Assembly: GCA_036346205.1 (NCBI GenBank)
Contig: JARFJB010000762.1
Location: 4,564,501 to 4,628,500 of the forward strand
Direction of reading: 5' to 3'
Origin: Vesta saturnalis
Taxonomy: Eukaryota > Arthropoda > Insecta > Coleoptera > Lampyridae
Length of the DNA: 64,000 bases
Positions 37,137 to 47,930 of this stretch are shown in pieces. A program made the position numbers and the translations under genes. The notes under the pieces were generated by a model. The model was not told the origin of the DNA. It ran no database searches and saw only the letters and a list, made by a program, of their open reading frames with translations. Numbering within the stretch: position 1 is the stretch's first letter; each line of letters begins with the position of its first letter.

Positions 37137-37687
37137 CTTTGGAGCAGGAAAGTTATTTCAGTCAGAAAAATCACGCAAAATAATAATTCACCTTATATCC
37201 GCTTGTTCTACGTTCGGCAGTCAACTGAATCGAGTGCTCACCAAATTGCGCTGACAAAACCATGCGAGTGTAAACCTGAGTGGGAGAAATGAATCACGTT
37301 CGAAAACTAACGTAAGGAGAAGCTCTTTGTATTAAGGCAAAGTTAAAATCAAAGTATACCCGTTATTTAAAGGATTCCCATTCTACGGTATTTAAAACAA
37401 GTGTACTTTATCCTTCATTTTGTTACACGTTTAATGCATTTAGGTTAGCCATCTGATGTATTTTTATCTGTGACTACAAGATTTTGCAAGCTTATCAGCG
37501 GGTGATATAAAATCAACTGTGACAATTTTCATATTTTGCATATACAGTACTACAAACGTTTTTACATCGGCTCATCATATCCTAACCATATAAATCCCGT
37601 ATAAATCGACATTGAGCCAACAATTGCAAACAACGTTGCGCCAGAATCTTTATTTTTCGGCGGCCAACTGTAGTACCCAACATAATA
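37137..37687. other. Upstream region of pogo, no gene
   Basis: The probable first exon of the pogo transcript lies just above 37137. ATCAAAGTATACCC at about 37349 is a candidate subterminal repeat. Nothing else was recognised. Confidence 0.3.
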
Positions 37688-37825
37688 CCGACTATCGGCC
37701 AATATTTTGCTACTTAATTACCATCACAGCGGCCATTTATCGGACCTATGATATCCGCTGTTATGCCGCCTATGGGCCAATATTTTACTACTTGACTACC
37801 TGCATAGCCGGCCATTGGGCTAACA
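37688..37825. repeat. Two 80-bp tandem units
   Basis: GGCCAATATTTTGCTACTTAATTACC near 37697 recurs 80 bp later as GGCCAATATTTTACTACTTGACTACC, each followed by a CGGCCATT block. Only about two copies are present. Confidence 0.5.
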
Positions 37826-37864
37826 GCAGAATATGTACTATTAGAAATCAGATGTTTTGTTTGA

Positions 37865-37990
37865 GAATGTAAACTTTCACCATTATTACACATAATTTGG
37901 GTTTTTAGATGGTGTATTTTTCTATTTATCTTTTATATAAATGTATACGTTTCGATAACAATTACAGTTATCATCCTCAGTAAATGGTAA
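37865..37990 (-). repeat. PLE terminal sequence with hammerhead-like motif
   Basis: On the minus strand CTGAGGAT is followed by a perfect 6-bp stem GATAAC/GTTATC and then GAAACGTATAC (37948-37980). This is the best-paired of the CTGAGGA-type motifs here. The sequence beyond, through TATGTGTAATAATGGTGAAAG, matches the right arm of the PLE inverted repeat near 2995-3015, so it is another PLE end. Confidence 0.6.
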
Positions 37991-38204
37991 TATATGTATG
38001 AATTACTTGAGATGTTAGAACACATTTATGAAATCTGAAAAAGATGAAAACGCAAACATGTTTTCGTTTTCATTCGGATGAGTGCATTGACTAATGTGTT
38101 GCCGGGAGTTGTCCGGAATAAACAGATTTCTTCAACCTATATGACATCGATGTACCCCTCGAACATCACGATGCACCCCAAGATGTACTTCGTTATTTCA
38201 CAGA

Positions 38205-38965
38205 AATGATAACAAGCGGAAATAAAGTACGAGCAGTGACGAATGTCAGCTTAAAATTAGATTATAATAAAACGTTATTGTTAACCGTCCTCCATACCGT
38301 TTACCCGCAAGCAAAAGAACTACTATGCGGGAAATCACTGAAGATATGCTTGCAAATATCATTATTCGGCCAAACTAGTCCCCTTTAGCGATCCCGGCAT
38401 TTCTCGTAAAATAGATATCTGGTGTATATCGCACGTGTATGGACTTTTAAGAACTTAACCGCGTTACTATTAAATGCAGACTCCCATTCTCCTTGATTGA
38501 AGATCAATTATACCGATTAGGGAAGGCAGAATTTTTCACATCTTTAGATATGGCGTCAGCATTTCTTCAGATATTCATTCACAAGGATTTCATTTTCCAA
38601 ACTGGTTTCGTTATAAACGACGGACGTTTTGACTGCCTGAGAATGCCTTTCGGCCTAGCTTGTACATCGGCTGTATTCCAGAGATTCAAAAATCTTGCAC
38701 TGAGTCGTTTGAAAAATTCCGTCGCAATACTGCATTTAAACGGTGTCCTGTTTCCTAGATTGATGCCCGTAGAGGGCCTAGCGTACACTAGATAAGTGTT
38801 TTCTCCAACCTTCTGTGGAGTATTTAGGAAGAGAAATATCTAGTAACGGTATAAGACATGTAAAGCTAAAGTAGATGTCATGATCAACTCGCCTATACCC
38901 ACATTCGCTAAACAAGTTACTCAATTCATGGTAGTAACGGGATAGATGTATAACGTGGTTAACAA
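38205..38965 (+). pseudogene. gypsy-type RT fragment
   Basis: The plus strand encodes LIEDQLYRLGKAEFFTSLDM, where SLDM marks the first catalytic aspartate, then FVINDGRFDCLRMPFGLACT and AVFQRFKN, classic Ty3/gypsy RT blocks. The Y-x-DD box is replaced by LHLNGVLF, so both aspartates are gone. In another frame YLGREISSNGIRHVKAK and FAKQVTQFMVVTG follow, the thumb region. RNase H and integrase are not seen. No LTRs were found. The preceding 200 bp may be the RT N-terminus but shows no firm motif. Confidence 0.75.
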
Positions 38966-39108
38966 AGCAGGATGCTTCGTTTAAGCGGGCGCGAAGCAAG
39001 AAAAGGCAAGACAATGCGTAATAGGTCATTTGATATCCAAACCCCTACTTACAGTATGCAATCCAGAACTGCCGACCGAATGACTTACCGACGAAAGTGG
39101 GTGTGAAT

Positions 39109-39345
39109 ATCTTGAGAAGGGATTGTCGGAAAGGAATACCCTCAAAGGGCAAATGCTAGGTCTCGATGAAACGCATCCGTATCTCGAAACGGAGTGTCAT
39201 AAGTCGGTACGCATCCGTCTATGGGGTCAAAACTTCATATGCAAGTATCTCGAGACGGGAGTATCCGACGAGACGCTTCCGTTGGTGGAGTTAGAATTTC
39301 AAATACTTATATCTCGGGAATGGAGCGTCGGAAGTGAGTACCTAC
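39109..39345. repeat. Degenerate 66-bp tandem repeat
   Basis: TATCTCGAGACGGGAGTATC-like blocks occur near 39109, 39180, 39246 and 39311, spaced about 71, 66 and 65 bp. The period is a multiple of three, so a plus-strand frame stays open through it, but no protein family was recognised. The array is more GC-rich than its surroundings. Confidence 0.5.
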
Positions 39346-39394
39346 AATGGGAAACTGAGAGGCTTTTATTCTGAATTTCATGTACTTTTAGAGA

Positions 39395-39878
39395 CCTGCT
39401 GTAAACGAGAATGCGCTTACCGTGGTCACCTGTCTTATTGTTACTTGTGTATATAACTTCTAGCTGATGTATCACTACAAAATGCCCCAACTTTGATATT
39501 AATAAGATTATTATCTATAATCAGTCCTATGTTAATTGAAGAACCTAATTCGCCTGTAAATCTTTCCAAATAATTTTCTATGGGTGGTTTTTCAGATCCA
39601 CAATAAATTGACACTGGGAATACAAAACGCACTGGACCGTCTATTAAACATAAAATCAGCCAAAATGGCGTATTTTTGCTTTTACGGATTTGCATGCAAT
39701 CGATATTGAACTACGACAATAGCAATGCAATGCGCGATTGTTGTGAAATAATGTAGTCTTGCAATTTATTTTGCAAACCAAGCTAATACAGTTGTCCTCG
39801 GTTCATTTCTTTTATGGTCAGGGAAGCAACTTTTGGAGTTTTTAGTAATGTTCTTGCATTTTTTGGCAATTTACGAAT
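39395..39878 (-). pseudogene. Fragment of a repeat-encoded transposase-domain protein
   Basis: The minus strand encodes RKLPKNARTLLKTPK, then FNIDCMQIRKSKNTPFWLIL, VFPVSIYCGSEKPP and INIKVGAFCSDTSARS, ending in a degraded cysteine region. Insect genomes contain many copies of a protein family with the series LPKDARTLL, NIDGLPLFKSS-x-FWPIL, GxxKP and ICDAPAR, often annotated only as transposase-domain proteins. The match in order and spacing is good. The superfamily (possibly CACTA-like) is uncertain. Stops and at least one frameshift are present. Confidence 0.55.
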
Positions 39879-40779
39879 GTTAGGATTGAATACCTATTTA
39901 ACTTTTTCAATTTTAATGACCCCTGTGTTAGAAACTGTGTGGCCGATACTTTTTCAGTCTCAGTTTCGTCCAAAGTTTCATCAGGTTTGTGAAAATTATT
40001 ACCTGCTACAGATAAGTAAGTACATTTCTCAGAAAATCACTCTTACAGTCATTACCCGAATAATTTGAATTAAAAGGCATATTTAAGGGCATATCATTAA
40101 CTGAGGATTCTAACTGTTATTCATTTCTGATACAGTATGCTGATCAGTGTTTGACACTGAAACACTATTTACAACAGTACATTTTTGCTAAACAAGGTGG
40201 AACTATATGAATTCGATATGCTGTCCGCTTCGGCTAATTTAACACCATTTCTACATCGTTTTAAATAATTCTGGCACACTGCCTTTTACTACGTTGTTTA
40301 CTCATAGCTGCTTGGCAAAACCACAATAATTAATAAATACACACATTGTATCTAGTAAAAGGTAAATAAATAATTATGTCGACTTAGCTCACAGAAAATT
40401 CAAAACAAATAATAAATTTAAAAAGAAAACGTATCTCTGGTAAGTACCCTTCCAATTGTTTCAATGTTTTTATAACTTAATTAAATAATACTTAAATGGG
40501 AACAACCTCGAGAGCACCTATGAACAAACAAATAATGACAAAAAAAATCTGAAGGCGTAAGTGAGGATTAATTTTTTGAGGTTATACTACTGGGAAGGTG
40601 AGGTTGCTTCAGGCGTACACAAAATACATGGTTGACTTAAATTTCTATAGATGAAGCGACGAGTAAATGATTCTAAAATATTTGTAATTTATTTTAGTTA
40701 TTTACTGGGCCGAGATCTAGAAGAGCGGAATTCCAAGTATCTGTAGGCCCATCTATTGTTATTAGCTCTACTCTTACTA
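39879..40779. other. No firm feature
   Basis: The part nearest 39879 may encode the upstream region of the transposase-domain protein on the minus strand (a DETETEKVS-like stretch). The remainder shows nothing recognisable. Confidence 0.3.
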
Positions 40780-40990
40780 AAATATTGCCTTAACCGAGGA
40801 AGTTCCACGCCCAGAAAGACATCTTTAACATGCCGACCATCGTATTGACGCGGGACCTACAGTTTGACTTCTCATCCGAGAGGAAGGGTGTTTTTAGTTT
40901 TTCTCCGCTATAGAAAATGGTTATTTTGACCGGATTTGAACCCGCATCGCTTTGACTAAGGGCAGACACGCATAAACATGCCAGGAAGAT
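40780..40990 (-). repeat. tRNA-like SINE or B-box-bearing repeat
   Basis: On the minus strand CGGGTTCAAATCCGGTC (about 40928-40944) is a near-perfect B box and T-arm. It is preceded by an anticodon-arm-like GCCCTTAGTCAAAGCG and followed by a non-tRNA body. No complete cloverleaf forms, so a tRNA-derived repeat is preferred to a tRNA gene. Confidence 0.4.
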
Positions 40991-42549
40991 TTCATATCAT
41001 AATTCCCTATATTGTAGTTACTTTTTTTCTGTGAGACTCTCTGTCTAAAATGATAATCAAATTTATACTTGCTACTGCTTATTTCAGTTTAAATCCGCCA
41101 TTTATATGAATGTCTTAGTTATAACAATAAACAACAATCAACGATAACGCAAGACAAAACAAGACGGAAGATCCAAAAATTTGAATATGTAGGTTATAAT
41201 AACGGTGGTAACGCTCATTGATACCAACCACCCCGTTCGTGCCACCAATACATAATTAAACTTAGGTTAAGTATATTTATTTACGTCTAAGCGATGTCGG
41301 TTTGCTTTCGACTATTTCCCGTCCATGGTTCGACGTTTAAATGTTTGCTGGGGAGTGGGGGGGGGGGGTAATTTGGCTAATACAACAGAAAAACAAAAAA
41401 ATCTATTTGGAGTAAATAAATAGAACACCTTTTGCAATTCTGTTAATGTACAAAAATCTCCCTTCATTTTTAATAGATTCCCTACACATTTTTTATACTC
41501 AATATAAAGTTGGTGCGTTTAAAACTTTCGGTATTGTTTTTTAATGTTTTTGTGTGGATTTTTGTTGGTAATTGTATTATGTTATGTTGTGGGCCAAATG
41601 AGATCATAAAGCATTGTTTCTCCATTGCAAGCAACTATCGCCCATATAGAAGCTGTTTTAACTACTAGTTTGCGTCGTTTGTTGCATAACTTCTTACTAT
41701 CTACCTTTAAGAAGGTGTTAATCCCATCTCGAACACTTTCTTCTGAGTATATCTTATGTCCGATTGTCTCAGCTTTGAGGTATCTATCTTACAACACATA
41801 ACGTATAGTCCGGACGTGGCTCCTAGACATTATTATTTATTTTCTAATTTAAAAAAAAGACCTTAGGGGACATCGTTTTTAGGACGATAAGTGATTTTAA
41901 CATATATAAATCTTTTTAATAATCTTATGCCTAATTCTGTGTACAAATTAGTTCTCAAACCAAAAAAAATCATAATAATTAATTACTTTTTCCAAAAACT
42001 TGACTCGAGAAGTGCATGATTTATTTGTGCTTGTAAGATAATAAAGAAAAAAATTTTCTTTACCCACTCAAGCCCTTGCTTATCTGCTTAGAGTGAATGG
42101 GAAACAGAAATATCAAAAAAATCGTATTTTCATGTATTTTTCCTTTATCTCATATTCAAGTCCGCACCCAGTATGTCATGCCCGGAAATTTAGTTAGCTG
42201 TTGAAGTAGATCAAAAGCTGACTTTACATAGTAATTAATTTAATTGTGTTGAATTTTGAACATGTTAGCAATGAATGTTTCTAATCGTCTTGTAGGAGAG
42301 CTATTGAAGGTCGGAATAGAAAACTTTATTTACAGATCTTAACTTTGCAAAAGGTTTTTGAAGCTACTATATCAAGTATGGTGAATTAATGAGTCTTATT
42401 CAATTTTTCATAATTGTTCGCAACATTAATTCAATAAATAGGACAATTCTACTGCCTTTACGTACTTTCAAAGCTAATAAATGTGGAGTATTATTCCAGA
42501 GTTGTTTACATTTGCCTAAGGAAAAAATATCTTACATTTTCCGTTTTGG
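40991..42549. other. No recognisable gene
   Basis: AT-rich sequence with a G10 run near 41359 and no coding or repeat structure that I could support. Confidence 0.3.
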
Positions 42550-42610
42550 GTACACTGTGTCCCATTTTCCTGCTTAAAAGCATAAGTTAGTGCTGTTACA
42601 TGAAAATCGC

Positions 42611-42911
42611 AAAATTTAAATTTCAATTAAATACGTTTCTTAGTTCTAATTAAAAATCTCTACAAGATACAGTTTTTAGTTTTTCAATATCTCACAAGAA
42701 AACCGAGGGGACCTTTGGGAACTGCAAGAATCTGGAAACAATACTTTCCCAACTTTTTGTTGCTGTGGTACAAGGTGATTTTGAAAATTTGAAATTGTGG
42801 CACACCCATCATATCTCGGTTCTCTTATGAGATATTGAAAAACTAAAAACAGTATCTTGGAGAGATTTTTAAATAGAACTAAAAATTGTATTTAATTGAA
42901 TTTTAAATTTT
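42611..42911. mobile_element. MITE-like inverted repeat, about 300 bp
   Basis: Arms at 42611-42707 and 42815-42911 are inverted copies of about 97 bp with roughly ten differences and flank a 107-bp centre. Landmarks are ACAAGATACAGTTTTTAG against CTAAAAACAGTATCTTGG and CTCACAAGAAAACCGAG against CTCGGTTCTCTTATGAG. It has no coding capacity. Confidence 0.7.
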
Positions 42912-42912
42912 T

Positions 42913-42983
42913 TTATTCATAGAGTTTTGTTCACAATGAATATGAACCATTCCTAAGAAGTGTGAACAAAATTCTATGAATAA
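42913..42983. repeat. Short near-perfect hairpin
   Basis: The 23 bases at 42913-42935 pair with 42961-42983 with one mismatch around a 25-base loop. It begins two bases after the MITE-like repeat. It may be a separate small palindrome or a structured end. Confidence 0.75.
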
Positions 42984-43123
42984 AAGAACTGATATTCAAA
43001 ACCAAAATGTAATTTATTCAAACATATTATATTTAGATAACCAACGTCAGCTAAATAAATAATTAAATAAATAAACAATTAAGATAGTCCACTTCCAACA
43101 ACTCTATTTCTTTATCCATTTCG

Positions 43124-43548
43124 TTACCAGACAAAATTTGTAATGAAAATCAAGGAGTGTACGAAATACCTTGCAACGGCTGCACAAGAAGTTATATTGG
43201 ACAAACAAACCGAAAATTATATGTGAGAGCTAATGAACACAAACTGGCCATCAAACAACAAAATCCTTTGGCATCTTGGCCAATCATTATTTAGATACTG
43301 GACACGAAATTAACAGCAATAATATTCAATTACTTGCTCCTTTATATAATTTACACCAGCGGATTACTAGAGAAGCCCTTGAAATTGAGAAGAGGCCTAA
43401 TGCCCTTAACAAACGTGATGATAGTTCTAGGATACCGTATATTTGGAAGAACCTTATTAAACAAAATTCAAAATTACCAATAACTCAAAATCTTCCCAGC
43501 ATCTCGACCAATATCACATCTACATCACCTCTAAATCCTAAATCCTGA
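43124..43548 (+). pseudogene. PLE GIY-YIG endonuclease, one frameshift
   Basis: The plus strand encodes DKICNENQGVYEIPCNGCTR, then SYIGQTNRKLYVRANEHKL: the complete GIY (here GVY) and YIG strands, the catalytic arginine region and the E-H helix. After one frameshift near 43273 it continues LANHYLDTGHEINSNN, then REALEIEKRPNALNKRDDSS with the metal-binding glutamate, to a stop at 43546-43548. This is the best-preserved nuclease domain of the PLE copies here. No RT is readable upstream. A hammerhead-like motif lies 140 bp downstream at 43688, as expected for a PLE 3' end. Confidence 0.8.
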
Positions 43549-43687
43549 TACTCAAGATTCTATTAACATTCCGATATCTAATTCAATTGCAAATTCAACG
43601 TCATATCTTGGATCTGCAAATCGAAGCAGAACTGGTTCATCAAAATTATTATAATTAATTAGTATATTTCATATACTAAATATCATT

Positions 43688-43724
43688 CTTAACAAAGGGG
43701 ACACATATAAGTCCCCGAAACGTT
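43688..43724 (+). ncRNA. Hammerhead-like motif of PLE
   Basis: CTTAACA is followed by a perfect stem GGGGAC/GTCCCC and GAAACGT. The stem and GAAAC parts are excellent, but the CUGANGA core is changed at two positions (CTTAACA), so catalysis is unlikely unless another core is used. It sits just 3' of the PLE nuclease domain. Confidence 0.5.
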
Positions 43725-43774
43725 GAATATTATATATTTTCACGTTAATAAACACAAGTTGTTCCGAATAATGT

Positions 43775-43782
<8 letters not shown>

Positions 43783-43830
<48 letters not shown>
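43783..43830. repeat. (TA)n microsatellite
   Basis: About 24 TA units follow the PLE 3' end directly. Confidence 0.95.
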
Positions 43831-43833
<3 letters not shown>

Positions 43834-44019
43834 TATATTTTTATTTTAAATTAAAGACAATATCTGAGTTTTAGTATAACAATATAACTGCTATAACTCG
43901 TTTGTCATTATTAATGTGAGTATCACTAGATGTGCTATTGAAAACCTTCCCTTGTTTAGTTGATATGCGAAAAGTTTATAAACCTATCAAAAATATACAA
44001 TTATTCTCCAGATATACCC

Positions 44020-44223
44020 TATAAATCAGCGATCGCCGAACACACACTTAAGGAGGATCACAACTTTGACCCCTTAACAAACACTAAAGTACTCCATAAT
44101 TCCAACGATTTTAGATATTAGATGTTACTCGAACAATATGAAATCTCAAGACACATAAAGGACTGTTATTACAAACTAGGCAATGATAAAATCATGCCCC
44201 CTTACATTATTGCCAACGTATAG
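44020..44223 (+). pseudogene. C-terminal end of another PLE GIY-YIG domain
   Basis: The plus strand reads SAIAEHTLKEDHNFDPLTNT, KVLHNSNDFRY, a stop, LLEQYEISRHIKD and DKIMPPYIIANV before TAG. The A-x-A-E-H, E-x-x-E-I and I-x-PP pattern is that of PLE nuclease C-termini, of a different subfamily from the copy at 43124. The catalytic strands are missing. Confidence 0.6.
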
Positions 44224-46490
44224 TAGTTGTATTGCTTTTAGATTTGTGCGTTTCCGAGTTTTACATAATTAGATAAGTTTGTAATATGGTTTATTGTTGC
44301 AGAATTTATGTAAGAACCGGTTTAGTCTTATTTTGCTATTGGTTTATACTTGGATGTATTTAAAAAAAAATTAATACCATTAAAATTACCCAATTGTAAC
44401 AGATTTTTTGATATATTCCTAATTTGTTGTAATAGAGTTGTTTGTAGTTATATTATAATATTTTATTGTTTTTATATTCAATTTTATGTGGTTCTTTTCG
44501 TCCACTTAGAGTATGGATTTAAATTTTATAACTTTATGATGTTACATCAAAATCACAAAATTTAAAATTCATTTGTTTCCGGATTCTTTTATTTCACAAA
44601 AAAGTAGCACATAGGCGAAAACCGCAACCTTTTATCTTTTACATCAGCGAAGATACATCGAAAATGGGACACAGTGTACACACTTACTAGAATAGGAACC
44701 CGCACAAATACATGCTAGCTCAATAGTAGGGACGCAGTTTGTACTCATACCACTAAAAGGATACTCGCACAATTCGACAAGATTAAAAATCGGTCATAAA
44801 GTGTCACACAATTTTGAGAATAATAACGTCATGAACCAGATCTAATCGTCATCATAAGCCAGAAATGCAAATAGTTCTCTCAAAAAATCATAAACTTGCA
44901 CATTCACCAAATATTCCTAGAATCCTGTGGTTGTAAGGTGCCAATTATTGGCTGTCGTTACTTTAATTTGAGTTACAAGTTTGCGTTTGGTAAATATATT
45001 TACATTACATTAGTATCTTTAAACATTTCTTTTTTATTTCAATAATTGAAGTTTTGATATATATCAATATTTTCTCTTTAGTGTACATAATTACGAGTAT
45101 CTATTTTAGCCATATCAATTTTTGTTGTTCTTTGCGCAACTCGATGCGAACTGAACACGCTTAATTCATTTCCGTTTCTTCTACCGTCCGTTTAGTACAC
45201 TATGTTTTTAAGTTTCTTCCTTTATATAGGGTATGTAGGGCTTCTCATTACATTTTTGTATATATTATATTTAATAGGGAACAAAGATAAGCCCCGAAGT
45301 TAAGGAAAACCGCTTGTGTTAAGAAAAGCTCTTATGTTAATTAATTTCGTATCGTTGCAGAAGCGTGGCAGATGACGTCACGAAGTTAACATGCATAAAA
45401 TGATAATGTAATTTCCTCTTCAAGAATTATAAATATTATTTTGCATCGATAGAGCGTGCTATTTGTATATCTGTCTTTGTAGTTTGAGCTACATTTTCTT
45501 TATTTGTATGTGGGAGACAAATGGCAATTACCTTAATATATGGCCTACAAATCTCCTTTTAATGCAAAATACGTTTAAGGAATTAACAAATCAGTATAGT
45601 GTTGTCTTGATACGGTTATAATGAAAAAGAAACAGCTGACTTCTGTTTCTAAGATCAAAACATTAGAGTGCATAACCTATAGTACTGTAATGTTAACATA
45701 GGTCAAGTTATTCAGATTACCTATAGTATTAATGTACAACTTTCTAATTTTTTTTTTTGTATTTTAATTATTAAACCTATAAAATTGAGTGGCATCCAAC
45801 AATAAAAACAAACAAATACTTTACTGATTATATCTATGGACATATCTCTGCCTCTCTCGCACCTGTCAAATAGAGTTTTCAACTATAGTAAATTTAGTAA
45901 GTACTATACCTTGCTGAGCTAGACCGTGGTGCAATTTACCTTTGTAATATTTCAATCACTCACCCCTAATTTTTATTTGTTGTATGGTCCAGCCATCATA
46001 TCACTTATCTTCATTTTCGACTTAAGCAATAAATTGACTTCAAACTGCTAAAATTTCGTCACTTACCAACTTGCAAAATAAACTAACTTTCAAAACTTCA
46101 ATTTGAACAATTTTACAATAAAATTAACTTAAATAAAGTTTCAACTTAATCATCCATATTACTCAAAACTGTATCATTAAATTGATTTCAAAACTACAAA
46201 ACTTTTCATTCGCATATGGTAACTTTTTGTTACTAAAATTCAAAAAATATGTATATACTTTACAAATAAAAGCACAAACTAATGTTCAAAATGGAATAAC
46301 GTTATTCTCCACATTTGAATTGAAAATAATCATCAATGTTACGTTACTACAATTTACAAAACGTTACTACCAAATTAAGTGATATAAGTTAAATGAACTC
46401 TCGTCACAAATTCTTTAAAATACTTATAAATTAAAATTCAAATCAAAACTGACCGATCTCAAAATTTACGTTAGTAAACTGCCAAACGGT
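44224..46490. other. No recognisable gene; faint PLE end
   Basis: Only one weak item was seen: AGGGAACAAAGATAAGCCCC with GAAG at about 45277-45300, similar to the hammerhead stem at 43694-43720. A TGACGTCA palindrome lies near 45373. Otherwise there are only short AT-rich frames. Confidence 0.3.
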
Positions 46491-46494
46491 CCTT

Positions 46495-46640
46495 TGCACC
46501 GAGCCAGTAGGTCCGTGTTACACGACCTGCTTAGCATTCGGGAGAGTATGTGTTCGATTCCCGTTACCGTCTCCCCTGTATGAGGTTTTATTCTTATACA
46601 CATAGCGGCATGATCACTGCGTATACGCTCATCATGTGCG
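46495..46640 (+). repeat. tRNA-derived SINE-like sequence
   Basis: GACCTGCTTAGCATTCGGG resembles a tRNA anticodon arm, and GTGTTCGATTCCCGT at about 46552-46566 is a strong B box. An A box would be near AGCCAGTAGGTCC. The arms do not close into a full cloverleaf, and a non-tRNA body follows. A tRNA-derived SINE is the best reading. Confidence 0.45.
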
Positions 46641-47719
46641 GCTACTTATGCAAATGCTGGAGTAGTAACATTCTCAGAACTCTAGCTTCGTTCCTTCCGA
46701 TCTTATCCTGAACGCATCTATCCTTAATCCCACCTTGCATACATACGTAATGTATGCTCGGAATCCTTCCCCCTTTTCCTCCACCTTTATTCGTCATCTT
46801 TAGGAAGCTGGCGAATTAACATGTAAATCCAATCAGGTTACTCTTTAATACGCTATGCCAACAAAGAGACTACAAAAAAAATTGTAAACGTAGTTCAATT
46901 ATAGTCAAATATGAATACGTAAATGTTTACTACATTAATATCGCACTTGTGCGATAAAAACCTATACTATGAAACTAGTTTCCTAATATACTATTAAAAT
47001 TACGTATTATTGTTAAAGCATTTAGTAATTAACTTTTGTGATGCATGCTTTGCAAATGCCGTTAAAATATCTTCGATATACAAAATGCAGAAAAAATTGG
47101 ATCCAAACGTATCGAAACGCTGAGTGCTTGTTATAATTCATAACGACACTTCTAGTGAAAAGAAACTATGCCGATACGTTGAAAGACAATTTGTAATGAA
47201 ACTATCTTAATCTGAGTTGAAAGAAAAGAAGTTAAGACTTAAAATGTTACTTAATCTTTCGCCACCACATTGGGTAGCAAATTGTAATGAATCAAGCAAC
47301 TTGAGCTTCACGTGTGGGTATTAAATTATAATGTTACTTTGGCAACAAACTATTAACGTATTAAATAAGGTAAAGAATTTTTTATTTACCCAGGCTAGTT
47401 CTTTTAGGTGTGATTGAAATGCAGTTACAATCCACACTCAATATGAATTGTTTAAATTTTGACAAACAACAAAAAACGCAAAACTTATTTCCAATATCTG
47501 TTATTGATACAATTATATGCAATTTCTAATAGAAATTAATGCTGTCCACCTAAGTAGACTGCCTTGAATTTAATTTGTGTAACAAGTTTTTCAATATCAC
47601 TTTATGTAAACCAGTTTAAATATAAATTCAATATTAAACTCTGCCAAAGGTTAGTAATGTTTAATTTAATAAGAAAATGCCATTTATCATTACACTGCCA
47701 ATAATATCAATTTTATAAT
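46641..47719. other. No recognisable gene
   Basis: AT-rich sequence without supported features. Confidence 0.3.
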
Positions 47720-47721
47720 TT

Positions 47722-47930
47722 GTTTCTTAAATCTGAAAATGTGAACTTTCACCATTATTGCACATATTAAACTACTTATCTTTTTTGGGTTTTATATGGT
47801 CTATTTTTATATTTAATTTTGAAAGATAGTATTATTACTGACCGAGATAACTGTAAATGTTATCAATTGTGTAACTTACATATAAAAATATACCATATAA
47901 AACCCAAAAAAGATAAGTATTTTAATGTTT
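47722..47930. repeat. PLE ends in inverted (foldback) arrangement
   Basis: Arms of about 39 bp, CTTATCTTTTTTGGGTTTT near 47774 and its inverse AAAACCCAAAAAAGATAAG near 47904, flank a degraded hammerhead-like motif (CTGACCGAGATAAC with GTTATC, at 47838-47869). The left side also carries CTTTCACCATTATTGCACAT, matching the tail of the PLE ends at 3000 and 37870. Confidence 0.6.

Larger units (their letters stand above)
42551..44679. mobile_element. Possible TA-flanked transposon bounded by 20-bp inverted ends
   Basis: GTACACTGTGTCCCATTTTC at 42550-42569 is the exact reverse complement of the 20 bases at 44660-44679. Read as TA followed by CACTGTGTCCCATTTTC, both ends look like Tc1/mariner-type termini with a TA target duplication. 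The interior has hairpins and two PLE fragments but no transposase of its own, so it would be a non-autonomous element that received insertions. A one-mismatch relative of the end occurs at 12231-12249. Confidence 0.45.

Noticed and set aside
39109..39345. CRISPR-like array
   Set aside because: The repeats are degenerate and contiguous, without unique spacers, in a eukaryotic context.
42550..44679. LTR pair of a retroelement
   Set aside because: The matching ends are inverted, not direct, and only 20 bp long.
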